Positions 5,537-6,204 of a stretch of DNA of 6,204 bases are shown here, piece by piece. The notes under the pieces are model-generated. The model did no database searches. It was given only the letters and a program-made list of their open reading frames with translations, and was not told where the DNA came from. The first letter of the stretch is position 1; each line of letters opens with the position of its first letter. Origin of the DNA: Chloroflexota bacterium (lineage in GTDB: Bacteria; Chloroflexota; Anaerolineae; Aggregatilineales; UBA3940). Position numbers and translations under genes: made by a program. The stretch is taken from positions 1 to 6,204 of the forward strand of contig JAHEME010000087.1 of NCBI GenBank assembly GCA_024643825.1, in the 5' to 3' direction.

Positions 5537-6204
5537 ATGAGTGGTATTGGAGAAAGATTGAAATTGGCTCGCCGGATTGCTCAGATGAGCCAGCAGGAAT
5601 TGGGGGATCAATCGGATGTTAGCAAGATGGCAATCTCGAAATACGAGAACAACCAGATGATGCCCGGCTCAGAGGTACTGGCACGACTGGCTGAAGCGCT
5701 GAATGTCCGCATCGAGTTTCTGCTGCGACAGCCTACTGATCTGTCCATCCAGCCAACCTACCGAAAACATGCGGCAATGAGCGCCAAAGCGGAAGAGGCA
5801 GTCGTTGCCGAAATTCAGGAATGGCTCGAACGCTACCAGACAGTAGAGTCCTTCTTCCCTAAGGACGAGAGGGGTATCTTTGCCTTTCCCAACAAGTTCC
5901 CCTATCAGGTGAACAGCCTTGAAGAGGTCGAGACTGCTGCTGAAGCGCTGCGTCGAGCATGGCAACTTGGCACGGATGCCACCCAGAACCTGACCGAGAT
6001 GCTGGAGACACACGGGATCAAGGTAGGTCTGGTAAAGGGCGACGAGCATTTTGATGCCTGTACCTTTTGGGTCAACGAGGCGTTGCCCGTGATCGCTGCA
6101 AAGCAGAGTGCGCCCGGGGATCGCCAGCGCTTCAGCTTGGCTCATGAATTGGGACACCTCATGTTGGAGGTCGGGCCAGATGTCGACGAGGAGCAAGCCG
6201 CGAA
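5537..6204 (+). CDS. XRE-family transcriptional regulator fused to ImmA/IrrE-type (M78) metalloprotease domain, 3' end missing
   Basis: 222 residues are visible before the right edge. Residues 4-62 form a helix-turn-helix of the XRE/Cro-C1 class (IGERLKLARRIAQMSQQELG, then VSKMAISKYENNQMMPGSEVLARLAEAL). A linker region follows, then an ImmA/IrrE-like zinc-protease domain with HELGH at residues 203-207 (nt 6143-6157). The EEQAA at 218-222 begins the segment where this family usually carries its third zinc ligand (E-x-x-A-x-x-F-A pattern), but the window ends there. Known relatives cleave a cognate repressor (ImmA/ImmR of ICEBs1, IrrE/DdrO of Deinococcus) or act as antitoxin-like regulators; in fused forms the DNA-binding and protease functions share one chain. 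The protein is cytoplasmic, with no signal or membrane segment. The inverted repeat over its promoter suggests autoregulation. Its partner or target should lie right of the window. Confidence 0.92.
   Translation, partial: MSGIGERLKLARRIAQMSQQELGDQSDVSKMAISKYENNQMMPGSEVLARLAEALNVRIEFLLRQPTDLSIQPTYRKHAAMSAKAEEAVVAEIQEWLERYQTVESFFPKDERGIFAFPNKFPYQVNSLEEVETAAEALRRAWQLGTDATQNLTEMLETHGIKVGLVKGDEHFDACTFWVNEALPVIAAKQSAPGDRQRFSLAHELGHLMLEVGPDVDEEQAA

Noticed and set aside
5669..6196. A 175-codon - strand open frame at the right end
   Set aside because: It is antisense to the XRE-M78 gene, which has a ribosome site, promoter, HTH and HELGH motif.
1..6204. CRISPR array, insertion sequence or transposase
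   Set aside because: No regularly spaced repeats, terminal inverted repeats or transposase-like coding sequence were seen on either strand.

Overview
The window looks like ordinary bacterial chromosome: moderate GC (about 54% by eye), Shine-Dalgarno sites, a standard genetic code and densely packed genes, all on the + strand. The lineage cannot be fixed from sequence alone. SNF2-helicase/SWIM-protein operons with a CcbP-type calcium-binding protein suggest Cyanobacteria or Chloroflexota; this is recollection of family distribution, not a search result.

Positions 2-5211 hold one tightly packed operon: (i) the last 726 codons of a bacterial SNF2-family ATPase/helicase with its SNF2-associated domain, cut by the left edge; (ii) a 292-aa SWIM zinc-finger protein 2 nt downstream; (iii) a small CcbP-like putative calcium-binding protein whose best-placed ribosome site and ATG are separated from the conserved domain by an in-frame TGA; (iv) a 585-aa protein with an N-terminal SWIM finger and a long helical, TPR-like C-terminal region. 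The operon ends at a strong hairpin (5268-5299).

Positions 5212-5536 are non-coding. They contain the terminator, two related copies of a motif resembling a reverse-strand tRNA T-arm on either side of it, and a promoter (5479-5505) enclosed by a perfect 7-bp inverted repeat that looks like an operator. This promoter serves the last gene (5537 to the right edge), an XRE-type DNA-binding domain fused to an ImmA/IrrE-like (M78) metalloprotease domain with an intact HELGH motif, cut by the right edge.

Working picture (inference): the SNF2 motor and the two SWIM proteins probably act together on DNA or nucleoprotein, with the CcbP-like protein possibly linking the complex to calcium. The XRE-protease gene is a separate, probably self-regulated unit of the kind found in stress circuits, toxin-antitoxin pairs and integrative elements. 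The points most worth checking are the interrupted CcbP-like reading frame, the promoter/operator at 5478-5513 and the tRNA-like repeats around the terminator.
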